A stretch of DNA of 64,000 nt from Thermocrinis ruber (GTDB lineage: Bacteria; Aquificota; Aquificia; Aquificales; Aquificaceae). The stretch covers positions 372,001 through 436,000 of the forward strand of contig NZ_CP007028.1 of assembly GCF_000512735.1 (NCBI RefSeq), written 5' to 3'. The notes beneath the pieces are model-generated. The model had not been told where the DNA came from and did not search any database. It saw only the letters and a list, made by a program, of their open reading frames with translations. Position numbers and translations under genes: made by a program. This document shows, in pieces, positions 1-8,097 of this stretch (position 1 is the stretch's first letter; every line of letters begins with the position of its first letter).

Positions 1-456
1 TTTTACCATCTGCCACTGTTTGAAGGTTTCTTGGTGACAACCTGCACAGAAGTTAGAACGAAGGTAGCTAAGGTCCTCCCTTGATGGATGTGGAGGAGAC
101 CAAACCTTCAGAGGTCCGTGCATAGCTTTAGTTTCCTCCTTGAAGTGGCAGGCAACACAGCTAACGCCATCCTCTTTGAACTCCACCCTCAGAATGGGTT
201 TTTTATCTGGGTCCACTTGATGTGGCGCATGGCAGGAAAGGCATTTGTTCTTTGTGTAGTTTTCCGACTCTAAACGAAATTGCTCGCTGACCCATGCCTT
301 TGCATGCCGGCTCTTTTCCCACTCCTTAAAGATCTCTGCGTGGCAATCCGCACACCTTTTTGCCTGCGGTCTTTCTAATAGATCCTCCTCCCTTGCCAAC
401 TCCTCAAATTTTCCACACCCAAAGAGAAGAAGTGAAAAAAGCACAAGCAGAATCAT
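1..456 (-). CDS. Multihaem c-type cytochrome lipoprotein (partial, C-terminus off window)
   Basis: Reading the minus strand from an ATG at 456 gives 152 codons with no stop before the window edge, so the C-terminus is missing. A hydrophobic leader ends in a lipobox-like LLFGC with the cysteine at residue 14, so the protein is probably a lipid-anchored periplasmic cytochrome. Four CxxCH haem c sites are visible: CADCH (35), CLSCH (72), CVACH (100) and CAGCH (137). The His-rich spacing resembles the cytochrome c554/NapC-type multihaem families, but no precise family can be fixed from the fragment. Its ATG overlaps the stop of the upstream cytochrome gene (ATGA), so the two are co-translated and probably act in one electron-transfer chain. 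Confidence 0.88.
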   Translation of the reverse strand, partial: MILLVLFSLLLFGCGKFEELAREEDLLERPQAKRCADCHAEIFKEWEKSRHAKAWVSEQFRLESENYTKNKCLSCHAPHQVDPDKKPILRVEFKEDGVSCVACHFKEETKAMHGPLKVWSPPHPSREDLSYLRSNFCAGCHQETFKQWQMVK

Positions 457-1274
457 TTCCTAAAGGCTTCTTGCACCATAGCAGGGACCAGGTGTAGATT
501 GTGGCATTTATTGCAGGATTGCCCTATTACGCTCATAGCCCTGAAGATGGCTTCCCTGTTGGGTTGAGGTTCCTTCAAGAGCCTTTGAATGGACGCAAGG
601 GCTTGCTCGTGGTCCTTTCCGTGTATTCTATCCACAACTGTTTTGTCTGTATGACACTTGGAACATATAGCCTCCGTTCCCTTGACCCTTTCCACTACCT
701 GCTCTCCCGCCTCCCTTGCCTTTTGAACATCACCCTGCATGAGGAAAATCCTCAGGGCTTTCATGGAATCCGAGAGCTTTCTCATGTATTCCTTTGGACT
801 AAGCTGGACAAACTCTACAGGGTCCTCCATCTTTAAGGTGGCAAAGGGTGGATAATGATAAACGAGCTTTACCGCTATTTGATTCTCTGCGTGACATTTG
901 TTGCAGGTTTCTCCCAGCTCTCTGGATGCCTTTATCACTTGGTCTGGGTTCTTTGCCCTCACTGCACTTATAAGCTGGTCTGCCAAGGCGGGCTTGAAAT
1001 AATCTTTCCATTCTGGCACCATGTTTTGGGCCCTCGTGTAGGCATCCTTTAGTCTGTTAGCCCAATCTAAAGCCCTGTCCCATCTTCCTTCGTTTATGTT
1101 CAGCCTCACTCCATAAAAGGCAGTGCTCATCTCGTTCATAACAGACACATACTCAAACCTGTTGGACTGAGGAGGATAGTACTTTCCCAAAGAAGCGGGA
1201 GGCTTTTTTAGGATCACCTGGTCTGCACCAAAGCTCAAGCCAAGAGTAGCAAAAAGGACCAAAATTTTTTTCAT
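453..1274 (-). CDS. Periplasmic cytochrome c with three haem sites
   Basis: A 273-residue protein with a signal peptide (MKKILVLFATLGLSFGA). It has three CxxCH motifs, CNKCH at 124, CSKCH at 204 and CNKCH at 254. Each closes a mostly helical segment, which suggests a tandem of cytochrome c'-like units (inference). The start is supported by an AAGGAGGG Shine-Dalgarno sequence at about 1283-1290. It is the first gene of a two-gene cytochrome operon and overlaps the next by ATGA. It likely carries electrons in the periplasm; the partners cannot be read from sequence. No named family is recognised with certainty. Confidence 0.88.
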   Translation of the reverse strand: MKKILVLFATLGLSFGADQVILKKPPASLGKYYPPQSNRFEYVSVMNEMSTAFYGVRLNINEGRWDRALDWANRLKDAYTRAQNMVPEWKDYFKPALADQLISAVRAKNPDQVIKASRELGETCNKCHAENQIAVKLVYHYPPFATLKMEDPVEFVQLSPKEYMRKLSDSMKALRIFLMQGDVQKAREAGEQVVERVKGTEAICSKCHTDKTVVDRIHGKDHEQALASIQRLLKEPQPNREAIFRAMSVIGQSCNKCHNLHLVPAMVQEAFRK

Positions 1275-1350
1275 GACCTTCCCTCCTTTGAGTGAATTTT
1301 ATTCTTTTGGTTTTAAGGAGGCAAGCTTATAAGGGTTGTAGAATATACTT

Positions 1351-2355
1351 ATGAACTTAAAGGACTTTGACTACTACCTTCCTCCGGAGCTAATTGCCAA
1401 ATATCCGGCAGTCCCACGCCACAGTGCAAGGCTTATGGTTCTGAACAGAAAAGACAAAAGCATAAAGCACGACATTTTTTGGAACCTTCCTCAATACTTG
1501 GAGGAAGGAGACCTTTTGGTCTTTAACAACTCAAAGGTTTTGCCCGCAAGACTTTACGGTAGAAAACCTACCGGTGGCAAGGTAGAGATCTTGCTAACAG
1601 ATTACATAGACAAACACACATGGGACGCCCTAATAGGAGGAAAGGGTATAAGGGAGGGTATCAAAATATTGGTGGCAGAAGATTTTGAAGTGGAAGTTTT
1701 GGAACACATAGAAGGTGGCAAATTCAGAGTAAGGCTCCTCACAGAGGACCCTGCAAAGGCTTTGGACAAATACGGAAAAATTCCCATCCCTCCTTATCTT
1801 GAAAGGGAAGAGGAGGAAATAGACAGGGTCTATTATCAGACAGTATTTGCCCAGGAGGAGGGTTCCGTTGCTGCACCCACCGCGTCTTTACACTTTTCCG
1901 AGGAGCTACTTCAAAGGCTGAAGGACTTTGGCATAAAAATGGCCTTTATAACCTTGCACGTGTCTTATGGTACCTTCAAACCGGTAAAAGTGGAAAGGAT
2001 AGAGGAACATCGCGTAGACCCCGAATACGTAAAAGTCCCCAAGGAAACAGTGGATTTGATAATGGAGACTAAAGAGAAGGGTAAGAGGGTAATAGCGGTC
2101 GGCACTACCGTCGTCAGAGCCCTTGAGACTAAGCCCTTTGAACCCTTTGAGGGATGGACAGACCTTTACATTTATCCGGGCTTCCAGTTTAAAGTGGTGG
2201 ATGGGCTGATAACAAATTTTCATCTTCCAAGGTCTTCCTTACTCTTTTTGGTCTGTGCCTTTGGCGGAAGGGAATTTATACTCTCCGCTTACAGGGAGGC
2301 TGTAGAAAAGAGATACAGATTTTACAGCTACGGGGATGGGATGCTCATTCTGTAA
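1351..2355 (+). CDS. queA: S-adenosylmethionine:tRNA ribosyltransferase-isomerase
   Basis: A 334-residue protein that matches QueA over its full length, starting MNLKDFDYYLPPELIA, with the family blocks ARLYGRK, VAAPTASLHF, LHVSYGTFKPV and NFHLPRSSL. QueA moves the ribosyl part of S-adenosylmethionine onto preQ1 at tRNA position 34, making epoxyqueuosine in the cytoplasm. It is transcribed away from the cytochrome pair across a 76-base gap. The ATG has no clear Shine-Dalgarno sequence, and a TAGAAT/TATACT-like stretch lies just before it. The other queuosine genes are not in the window. Confidence 0.96.
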   Translation: MNLKDFDYYLPPELIAKYPAVPRHSARLMVLNRKDKSIKHDIFWNLPQYLEEGDLLVFNNSKVLPARLYGRKPTGGKVEILLTDYIDKHTWDALIGGKGIREGIKILVAEDFEVEVLEHIEGGKFRVRLLTEDPAKALDKYGKIPIPPYLEREEEEIDRVYYQTVFAQEEGSVAAPTASLHFSEELLQRLKDFGIKMAFITLHVSYGTFKPVKVERIEEHRVDPEYVKVPKETVDLIMETKEKGKRVIAVGTTVVRALETKPFEPFEGWTDLYIYPGFQFKVVDGLITNFHLPRSSLLFLVCAFGGREFILSAYREAVEKRYRFYSYGDGMLIL

Positions 2356-2389
2356 AAGTGTGATAAATTTTTAGCCTTAGGAGGGGAAA

Positions 2390-3115
2390 ATGCCCATAGA
2401 CTATCAGGGTATTTATGTGCTCTCAAGCGGAATGCTTTTGCAGGAAAGAAAATTAGAGATTATTACCAACAACTTGGCTAATGTGGATACACCCGCCTTT
2501 AAGATGGATGTAGGGCTTGTGAGCCTTTGGGATACGCCCAACGGGCAGAGGGAACCGGATAACTCTCCCGAGAATCCCACCAACAACTTTGTGTATCCTT
2601 TGATGGAAAGGGTGAGCGTTGTAATGCTTCAGGGTCCAATAAAGGAAACAGGAAATCCCTTGGACTTGGCTATAGAAGGAGAGGGCTTCTTTGCGGTGAG
2701 GTCAGAGGGTCGGATTTTTTACACAAGGAAGGGAAACTTTCGTATAGACAGGGAGGGATACTTGGTCAATGAACTGGGTATGAGGGTGTTGGACGAAGAA
2801 GGCAGGGATATAAGAGTGGTTGGTAATCTGAAGGTAGCACCCGATGGCTCCCTCTCTACAGAAGGAGGACCCGTGGGAAGGCTTGGTGTATACACCTTAA
2901 ACCAACCTCAAAAGGTGGGAAGGGACCTCTTTATCGGTCAGCCCCAAAGAGCTCAGAACTTCAAGGTAATGCAGGGCTTTTTGGAGGGCTCCAACGTAAA
3001 TCCTATACTTGAAATGGCAAAGCTCATTGAAACCCACAGGGCTCATGAGGTTTATTCCAACCTAATAAGGGCACTGGACCAAACCCACGAAAGGGCAATC
3101 AATAGCTTAGTTTAG
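2390..3115 (+). CDS. flgF: Flagellar basal-body rod protein FlgF/FlgG family
   Basis: A 241-residue protein with the N-terminal rod/hook signature NNLANVDTPAFK near residue 26, a central GEGFFAV block followed by the YTRKGNFRIDREGYLV segment, and the C-terminal helix ending in NLIRALDQTHERAINSLV that polymerises in the rod. The length and the weaker central region favour proximal-rod FlgF over the distal-rod FlgG, but the two are close paralogues. It starts 34 bases after queA behind a GGAGGGG sequence. It is isolated here, with no other flagellar genes nearby, as is common in Aquificaceae where flagellar genes are scattered. It converges with the exonuclease gene, overlapping by 4 bases. Confidence 0.85.
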   Translation: MPIDYQGIYVLSSGMLLQERKLEIITNNLANVDTPAFKMDVGLVSLWDTPNGQREPDNSPENPTNNFVYPLMERVSVVMLQGPIKETGNPLDLAIEGEGFFAVRSEGRIFYTRKGNFRIDREGYLVNELGMRVLDEEGRDIRVVGNLKVAPDGSLSTEGGPVGRLGVYTLNQPQKVGRDLFIGQPQRAQNFKVMQGFLEGSNVNPILEMAKLIETHRAHEVYSNLIRALDQTHERAINSLV

Positions 3116-3975
3116 AACAAACTTCTCTGGGCAAAGATTTTATCCAAGTCCTTTATTATGCTCTTCATCTCCAGCCCTTCAAGCTTTTTCCGTAGTAGAG
3201 ATAAGTTTGGCTCTTTTCTTTTTAGCTCTCCGATATCTATGTTTAGGTCCTCGGGGGGTTTCAACTTTACCAGCCAGTAAGACAGCTCCAAGCTGTTTTT
3301 ATCTGCATAGGGGAACAACTTTTTAAACTCGTCCCACCGGGCTAAGATGTTTTCCACAGAGCCAAAGGTGTTAATAAGGTTTATGGCGGTCTTTGGTCCT
3401 ACTCCCTTCACACCCTCTATGTTGTCCGTCTTGTCTCCCACTAGGGCAAGGTAATCTGCAAGCTTTTGGGGAGGCACTCCAAACTTTTCTATAACCTTGT
3501 TTTCGTCAAAGACCTCCTCGGAGATAGGGTTTATCACCACCACTTGATTTCCTTCCACCAACTGCAAAACGTCCTTGTCTGGAGAGTATATCTTGACCTT
3601 AAAGCCTTCCTTTTTAGCCTTTTGTGTAAGGTAGGCAATCAGGTCGTCCGCTTCGTAGCCGGGCACTTCCAAAAGCTTTATACCGAGCAGGTTTATTAAC
3701 TCCTTTATAACGGGTATTTGAACTTTCAGAGGGTCTGGAGTGGGTGGCCTTTTACTTTTGTACTCAGAATAAGCAAGCTTTCTTTGGGTTGGTGCGGGCA
3801 GGTCAAAGACTATTGCCATGTAGTTGGGTTTTTCCGTTTTTAGTATAGCCAAAATAGACCTCAAAAAGCCGTATATGGCTCCTGTGGGAAAGCCCGAGCT
3901 CGTGGATAGAGGTGGCAGGGCAAAAAAACTCCTGTAAAGGAAGGCAGAGCCATCGAAAAGGTAGAGCACTTTCAT
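3112..3975 (-). CDS. Stand-alone 5'-3' exonuclease (flap nuclease)
   Basis: A 287-residue protein matching the N-terminal nuclease domain of DNA polymerase I: LFDGSAFLYRSFFA at the start, VFDLPAPTQRK, GYEADDLIAYL with the metal-binding acidic pair, YSPDKDVLQLV, and the helix-3-turn motif KTDNIEGVKGVGPKTA. There is no polymerase domain. In Aquifex the Pol I polypeptide lacks this domain and a separate gene supplies it (established knowledge), so it should remove RNA primers and flaps in trans. Its ATG overlaps the thiE stop (ATGA), although the two functions are unrelated. Confidence 0.92.
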   Translation of the reverse strand: MKVLYLFDGSAFLYRSFFALPPLSTSSGFPTGAIYGFLRSILAILKTEKPNYMAIVFDLPAPTQRKLAYSEYKSKRPPTPDPLKVQIPVIKELINLLGIKLLEVPGYEADDLIAYLTQKAKKEGFKVKIYSPDKDVLQLVEGNQVVVINPISEEVFDENKVIEKFGVPPQKLADYLALVGDKTDNIEGVKGVGPKTAINLINTFGSVENILARWDEFKKLFPYADKNSLELSYWLVKLKPPEDLNIDIGELKRKEPNLSLLRKKLEGLEMKSIIKDLDKIFAQRSLF

Positions 3976-4613
3976 GCAGAGTAGAGCTTTTCTCTGTAAT
4001 AGCTCCTGCAGGCAGACACCAATTCTTCCGTAGCCTTCTTTACATCCTCAAAGCCAAGAATGGCAGAAACCACCGCAATGCCCTTGGCTCCCGCCGAGAG
4101 AACCTCTTTAACCCTGTAGTGTGTTATGCCTCCTATGGCGACAATGGGCTTTGAGGTCATCTTCACCGCCTGACGGAGGGCTTCTATGCCCACCAATTTG
4201 TAATCCTTCTTTGTGGAGGTCTCATAAATAGAACCAAAGCCTATGTAGTCTATGGGCAGATGCTCCACCTCCCTGAGCTTTTCCAAGCTATTGACTGAGT
4301 AGCCTATGTACATCTTATCACCCACCAACTTTCGGACCACGTCCGGTGGCAAGTCATTCTCTCCCACATGAACACCATCCGCAGAAACTGCTAAAGCCAA
4401 ATCCACCCTGTCGTTTACCACAAGCTCCACGTTGTAGCGCTTGGTCAGTTCCCTGAGGACCAAAAGCTCCTCATACATCTGCCTTGAAGTTTTGTTTTTG
4501 AACCTATACTGCAGGGCAGTTATGCCCCCCTGTATGGCTTGTTCTATGGTGCTTACAAGGTCCCTGTCCTTAAAATAGGCATCGTCCGTTACCAAATATA
4601 TGCTCAGGTTCAT
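3972..4613 (-). CDS. thiE: Thiamine-phosphate synthase
   Basis: A 213-residue TIM-barrel protein. ALQYRFKN near residue 34, VNDRVDLALAVSADGVHVGENDLP and VAIGGI are the pyrophosphate- and phosphate-binding blocks of ThiE. The usual QxR/K metal-phosphate motif is present as QYRFK. It joins hydroxymethylpyrimidine-PP and thiazole phosphate to make thiamine phosphate. No TPP riboswitch is seen in the short gap upstream; the gene sits 7 bases below the CoA-binding protein gene and is likely in the same minus-strand operon. TenI-like paralogues that aromatise the thiazole are the main alternative. Confidence 0.88.
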   Translation of the reverse strand: MNLSIYLVTDDAYFKDRDLVSTIEQAIQGGITALQYRFKNKTSRQMYEELLVLRELTKRYNVELVVNDRVDLALAVSADGVHVGENDLPPDVVRKLVGDKMYIGYSVNSLEKLREVEHLPIDYIGFGSIYETSTKKDYKLVGIEALRQAVKMTSKPIVAIGGITHYRVKEVLSAGAKGIAVVSAILGFEDVKKATEELVSACRSYYREKLYSA

Positions 4614-4620
4614 GGCTCAA

Positions 4621-5040
4621 TTAAAGATAACCAGCTTCTACGCCGATGCAAGCGTTCCAAACCACTTTTATTTTGTCTTTATACTTTTCTATCACTTCCA
4701 TGTTTTCACAGCCCGGTTGGAGCCATACGCACTTGGCACCCACCTTTAGGGCTTCCTCAAAGATGGGCTCTATGTGGGCTGGGTTCCGAAAGACATTAAC
4801 TATGTCAATGGGTTCCGGTACCTCCTCCAAAGAAGAGAGTACCTTGATCCCCAAGATCTCCTGTCCTGCGTGCTTTGGATTAACAAAATATACCCTGTGC
4901 ATTCCCTTACTTATCACCCTCTCGCTAACATAGTAGGAGGGCCTTTCAGGGTCGGGAGATATGCCCACCACTGCAACAGTTTTGGCGTTCTTTAAAACCT
5001 CAAGGGCTTCATCTTGATGTGGATGATGAAGTTCCTTCAT
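4621..5040 (-). CDS. CoA-binding domain protein (YccU/DUF2 type)
   Basis: A 139-residue single Rossmann domain: VAVVGISPDPERPSYYV (nucleotide-binding loop), VYFVNPKH, and CVWLQPGCEN near the C-terminus, as in the YccU/CoA-binding family related to succinyl-CoA synthetase alpha. The exact function of this family is unknown. The ATG at 5040 is preferred over an in-frame TTG at 5070, because the family begins close to the hydrophobic strand. Even so it overlaps the end of gcvPA by 32 bases, which implies coupled translation. Confidence 0.85.
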   Translation of the reverse strand: MKELHHPHQDEALEVLKNAKTVAVVGISPDPERPSYYVSERVISKGMHRVYFVNPKHAGQEILGIKVLSSLEEVPEPIDIVNVFRNPAHIEPIFEEALKVGAKCVWLQPGCENMEVIEKYKDKIKVVWNACIGVEAGYL

Positions 5041-6364
5041 GGGAGATATTATACCGCAACCTTTCCACAAGCTGGTCCATTTCCTCCTTCGTTCTCTTTT
5101 CGGTGACTGCTATCAAAAGCTGATCTTTGTATCCAAACCTGTCAAGCTTTATACCAAAGAGAAATCCTTCCTCTATGAGCTTTTGGTGGAGTTCTTGGGC
5201 TTTTGGATGTTTTACGGGAAACTCCCAGAGGTGTTTTCCGCTAAAAGGTATTTCAAAGCCAAGGTTCAAAAGCTTTTCCTTTAGATACATCGCCTTGGAA
5301 AGGCTCTGGATGGCTACCTCCCTCATTCCCTCCCTTCCAAGTAGGACCATGTATAGCAAATTTGCCAAGGCTATTAGGTTCTGATTGGTGCATATGTTGG
5401 AGGTTGCCCTCTCCCTTCTTATGTGCTGTTCTCGGGTCTGCAACACCAGGGTAAAGGCCCTCTTTCCCTCAATGTCCTCCGCCAAACCCACCAACCTACC
5501 GGGCATCTTTCTTACGTACTCCATTTTAGTAGCAAAAAAGCCCACATAGGGACCTCCAAAGTTCAAAAAGGCACCCATCTGCTGACCCTCCCCGACCACT
5601 ATGTCTGCACCAAAGGAGCCCGGTGGCTTTAGTATGCTGAGGGCTATGGGGTCTGCCACCACCACAAGGGGAACTTCATATTTCTTTGCCAGATGGGAAA
5701 TTTCCTTCAAAGGTTCCAAAAAGCCAAAGAAGTTGGGCTGTTGCACCGCCAAGGCGTGACATTCTCCGTCTTTAAGTAGTTCTTCCAAGCGGTCAAGGTC
5801 TGTAGTGCCCTCTTCCGTAAGGCTTACCACTTGGATCTCATCCTTGTAGCCAAAGAGATAGGTTTGAACCACCTGCCTGTAGAGTGGATTTATACCCTCC
5901 GTCAACACTACCCTTTTTCCTCTTCCTTTTATTGCCCTTGCCATAAGAACCGCTTCCGCCAAGGCAGAGCCACCGTCGTACATGCTTGCGTTGGCACAGT
6001 CCATACCGGTTAGCTCGCATATCAGGGTCTGATATTCAAATAGTGCCTGAAGGGTTCCCTGAGATGCCTCCGCTTGGTATGGCGTATAGGCGGTCAAAAA
6101 CTCTCCCCTGCTTAAAATCTGCCATATAGCTGAGGGGATTATTCGGTCGTAGGCACCACCACCCGCAAAGTATACAAGGGGTCTGTTGAGGCTCGCAAGC
6201 TCCTTGAAATATCTTCTCAACTCTTCCTCTGACTTGGGCTCCGGTAGGTTTTTGGGAGGCTCCAAAAGGGAAGGGTCAATGTGGGAAAAGAGGTCTTCCA
6301 AAGAAGAAAGACCTAGACTTTGAAGTATCTCGCTAACTTCTTTATCTGAATGGGGTAAGAACAT
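5009..6364 (-). CDS. gcvPA: Glycine dehydrogenase (decarboxylating), subunit 1
   Basis: A 451-residue protein homologous to the N-terminal half of the glycine cleavage P-protein: FLPHSDKEVSEIL, then YTPYQAEASQGTLQALFEYQ, ANASMYDGG and GREGMREVA. This half lacks the PLP lysine, which sits on the partner GcvPB, not found in this window. Together they decarboxylate glycine and transfer the aminomethyl group to lipoyl-GcvH. The gene begins one base after the gcvH stop, giving the order gcvH-gcvPA. In an autotroph the system may also run toward glycine synthesis (inference). Confidence 0.95.
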   Translation of the reverse strand: MFLPHSDKEVSEILQSLGLSSLEDLFSHIDPSLLEPPKNLPEPKSEEELRRYFKELASLNRPLVYFAGGGAYDRIIPSAIWQILSRGEFLTAYTPYQAEASQGTLQALFEYQTLICELTGMDCANASMYDGGSALAEAVLMARAIKGRGKRVVLTEGINPLYRQVVQTYLFGYKDEIQVVSLTEEGTTDLDRLEELLKDGECHALAVQQPNFFGFLEPLKEISHLAKKYEVPLVVVADPIALSILKPPGSFGADIVVGEGQQMGAFLNFGGPYVGFFATKMEYVRKMPGRLVGLAEDIEGKRAFTLVLQTREQHIRRERATSNICTNQNLIALANLLYMVLLGREGMREVAIQSLSKAMYLKEKLLNLGFEIPFSGKHLWEFPVKHPKAQELHQKLIEEGFLFGIKLDRFGYKDQLLIAVTEKRTKEEMDQLVERLRYNISHEGTSSSTSR

Positions 6365-6892
6365 TTACCTTTCCTTTTCCTCGTATCTTATCTCCTCTTC
6401 AGGTAGGGTCTCCAAGGATTCCTCTATAATTCCCGTTTCCTCCTCCGGCAGGTTCAGGCTTACCCTTTCTCCTTTTTCTTCCATTACAATCTCCGCAAGG
6501 ATCCCCGCATACTCCTTTGGAGACAGAAGGTCCTCCACCTCAGAGGGATCTTTAAGCTCCAAAACCACCATCCAACCATCCTCATAGGGAGACTCATTTA
6601 CAAGGCCTGGCTCATCGTTCAGCGCTTCATTTACCTCCACCACACTACCAGAAAGAGGTGCATAGACAGGGGATACACTCTTTACCGACTCCACGTTGGC
6701 TAAGGTGTCTCCCACTTCAAACTCCTCACCCACCGAAGGAAGGTCCACATAGACTATGTCTCCCAGTTCTTTTTGGGCGTAATCGGTTATGCCCACCCAA
6801 GCCCTATTTCCTTTTACTAAAGCCCATTCATGATCTTTGGTGTAATATCTGTCCGCCTTTACCAAATACTTTCCCACCCATATGTCTTCCAT
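6365..6892 (-). CDS. gcvH: Glycine cleavage system H protein with acidic C-terminal tail
   Basis: A 175-residue protein. Residues 1-130 form a complete H-protein, KADRYYTKDHEWALV then GITDYAQKELGDIVYVDLP, and the lipoylation site ESVKS with Lys71. Canonical H proteins stop near residue 130; this one adds about 45 residues rich in Glu (EEETGIIEESLETLPEEEIRYEEKER region), predicted to be disordered or a helix. Aquificales carry several gcvH copies, so this one is best tied to the P-protein by its direct adjacency to gcvPA. The tail could be a partner-docking segment (inference). Confidence 0.94.
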   Translation of the reverse strand: MEDIWVGKYLVKADRYYTKDHEWALVKGNRAWVGITDYAQKELGDIVYVDLPSVGEEFEVGDTLANVESVKSVSPVYAPLSGSVVEVNEALNDEPGLVNESPYEDGWMVVLELKDPSEVEDLLSPKEYAGILAEIVMEEKGERVSLNLPEEETGIIEESLETLPEEEIRYEEKER

Positions 6893-6902
6893 GGCAACCT
6901 CC

Positions 6903-7367
6903 TCAGAGTATTTCGTATTTTATACCGTATTCTTTGTAAACTTCCTCAAAGATCTCCTCCATGCTACCTTCCTTTTCCCTGTATTTTTCCACGGTCCTTA
7001 TAACATAGTCAAGGTCCATGAGTCTAAGCAATGCCCAACCTTTAGAAAGAACATTCTTCTTACCTGCGCTTAAAACCTGTGCCAATTTTTCCTTTGTTAG
7101 CCTTTCCACCGGGTCCAGAACAAGAACATGGTTTCCCCTCAGCTTCCTAAGACCCTTATAAAGCCCATACAGAAAGCTACCCTTGTCGTTTCTTATAAAA
7201 ACCAGTTCGGGGAAACGATCAAATAGGTCTTTCATCTCCGAAGGGATCACCGCGTATATGCTATCTGGACCTATTACCCTGCTAAGCAGGTTAAGTTCTT
7301 CCTCTAACTTCTTCAAAAGGTCTTCCCTGTTTGACAGGGCCTTATGGAGCACCAGCAAAACCTTCAT
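6903..7367 (-). CDS. Degenerate MobA-like nucleotidyltransferase-fold protein, function unknown
   Basis: A 154-residue cytoplasmic protein from the ATG at 7367; a GTG at 7424 is in frame but would add an unlikely leader. It opens MKVLLVLHKALSNREDLLKKL. The middle, IRNDKGSFLYGLYKGLRKL then HVLVLDPVERLTKE, follows the pattern seen in MobA-type GT-A nucleotidyltransferases, where the acceptor loop is followed by a strand ending in an acidic metal ligand. The N-terminal GGxSxRxG nucleotide loop of active enzymes is missing. The resemblance is my inference and the function is unknown. It lies 10 bases upstream of gcvH on the same strand and diverges from the oxidase operon. Confidence 0.7.
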   Translation of the reverse strand: MKVLLVLHKALSNREDLLKKLEEELNLLSRVIGPDSIYAVIPSEMKDLFDRFPELVFIRNDKGSFLYGLYKGLRKLRGNHVLVLDPVERLTKEKLAQVLSAGKKNVLSKGWALLRLMDLDYVIRTVEKYREKEGSMEEIFEEVYKEYGIKYEIL

Positions 7368-7460
7368 AATGGGCAGACTATTAATATGATAACTCAAAGG
7401 GAATACAAAGCTAATAAAAAACACTTCAGCCTGGAAAGTCTAGTAGCCTTTCAAAAAGCC

Positions 7461-7506
7461 TTGACACTATAAAAGTGTCTTATATTTTTATAAGAGTGTC
7501 TTATAA
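7461..7506 (+). promoter_or_regulatory. Promoter with two tandem 17-bp palindromic operator-like sites upstream of the oxidase operon
   Basis: A TTGACA box lies at 7461-7466, and TATTTT at 7483-7488 is a possible -10 box at 16-base spacing. Two copies of a 17-base element, TATAARAGTGTCTTATA, lie at 7468-7484 and 7489-7505, exactly 21 bases (two helical turns) apart with one mismatch between them. The second copy is a perfect palindrome TTATAAGA-GTG-TCTTATAA at 7488-7506. Both overlap the core promoter, which fits binding of a dimeric repressor side by side on one face of DNA. The regulator is not identifiable. Confidence 0.65.
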
Positions 7507-7524
7507 CCTTTAAGGAGGTGTAAC

Positions 7525-7641
7525 ATGAATGAGCGCGAGGATTTCTTCCCCAAAGGTGCGGTAGCCTTCTTTGTGCTTATGATCGCCTTTTACGCCTTTG
7601 TATGGCTGTCCCTTTACTTTACGCTTTTGGCAAGGAGGTAA
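7525..7641 (+). CDS. ba3-type cytochrome oxidase subunit IIa-like single-helix peptide
   Basis: A 38-codon gene starting ATG at 7525 behind a strong Shine-Dalgarno TAAGGAGGTG (7511-7520). The peptide has a short charged N-terminus (MNEREDFFPKGA) and one hydrophobic helix (about residues 11-34), ending in ARR. In Thermus ba3 oxidase a small one-helix subunit IIa precedes subunit II, and the size, topology and position here match. Its stop codon is 3 bases before the subunit II start. The small size limits sequence-based proof, but position makes the call good. Confidence 0.85.
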   Translation: MNEREDFFPKGAVAFFVLMIAFYAFVWLSLYFTLLARR

Positions 7642-7644
7642 GCC

Positions 7645-8097
7645 ATGGATAGGGCGGAAAAAGGTGCATTTATTACCGCTGTAGCCTTTATGGGTGTTTT
7701 CTTTGCCCTTATAGTCTATGCAGCAAAGGGGTTAAACATTGATGTACCCACATGCATAACTGATGTGAAACCTTTCACACAAGGACAAGTCATCCAACAC
7801 GCACCAGATAGGTATGAGATCCACTACCTTGCCAAGATGTGGTACTTTGAGCCTGCGAATGTGGAAGTGCCAGTAGGGTCAACTGTGGATATATACCTAA
7901 CGAGCGCTGATGTAATTCATGGCTTCCAGATAGACGGGACCAATGTAAACCTCATGGCAATACCTGGGACAGTAGCTTACGCAAGAGTTAAGTTTGATAA
8001 GCCAGGTGTGTATCACATAGTATGCCATGAATACTGCGGTATAGGACACCAAGATATGGCTACAAAAATAATAGTAAAAGCAGGTGAGCAACAATGA
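7645..8097 (+). CDS. cbaB: ba3-type cytochrome c oxidase subunit II (CuA)
   Basis: A 150-residue protein with one N-terminal transmembrane helix (about residues 8-28) and a periplasmic cupredoxin domain. The dinuclear CuA ligands are all present: His92 in VIHGFQI, Cys127, Cys131, His135 and Met138 in CHEYCGIGHQDM. The short length and single helix match the B-type (ba3) oxidases rather than aa3. It accepts electrons from cytochrome c and passes them to subunit I. The start follows AAGGAGGTAAGCC that overlaps the end of the IIa gene, and the end overlaps subunit I by ATGA. Confidence 0.95.
   Translation: MDRAEKGAFITAVAFMGVFFALIVYAAKGLNIDVPTCITDVKPFTQGQVIQHAPDRYEIHYLAKMWYFEPANVEVPVGSTVDIYLTSADVIHGFQIDGTNVNLMAIPGTVAYARVKFDKPGVYHIVCHEYCGIGHQDMATKIIVKAGEQQ

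Noticed and set aside
4614-4640. TPP riboswitch for thiE
   Set aside because: The gap before thiE is only a few bases; no THI-box is seen.
4621-5070. Longer CoA-binding protein starting at TTG 5070
   Set aside because: Adds residues not seen in the family; the ATG at 5040 fits better.
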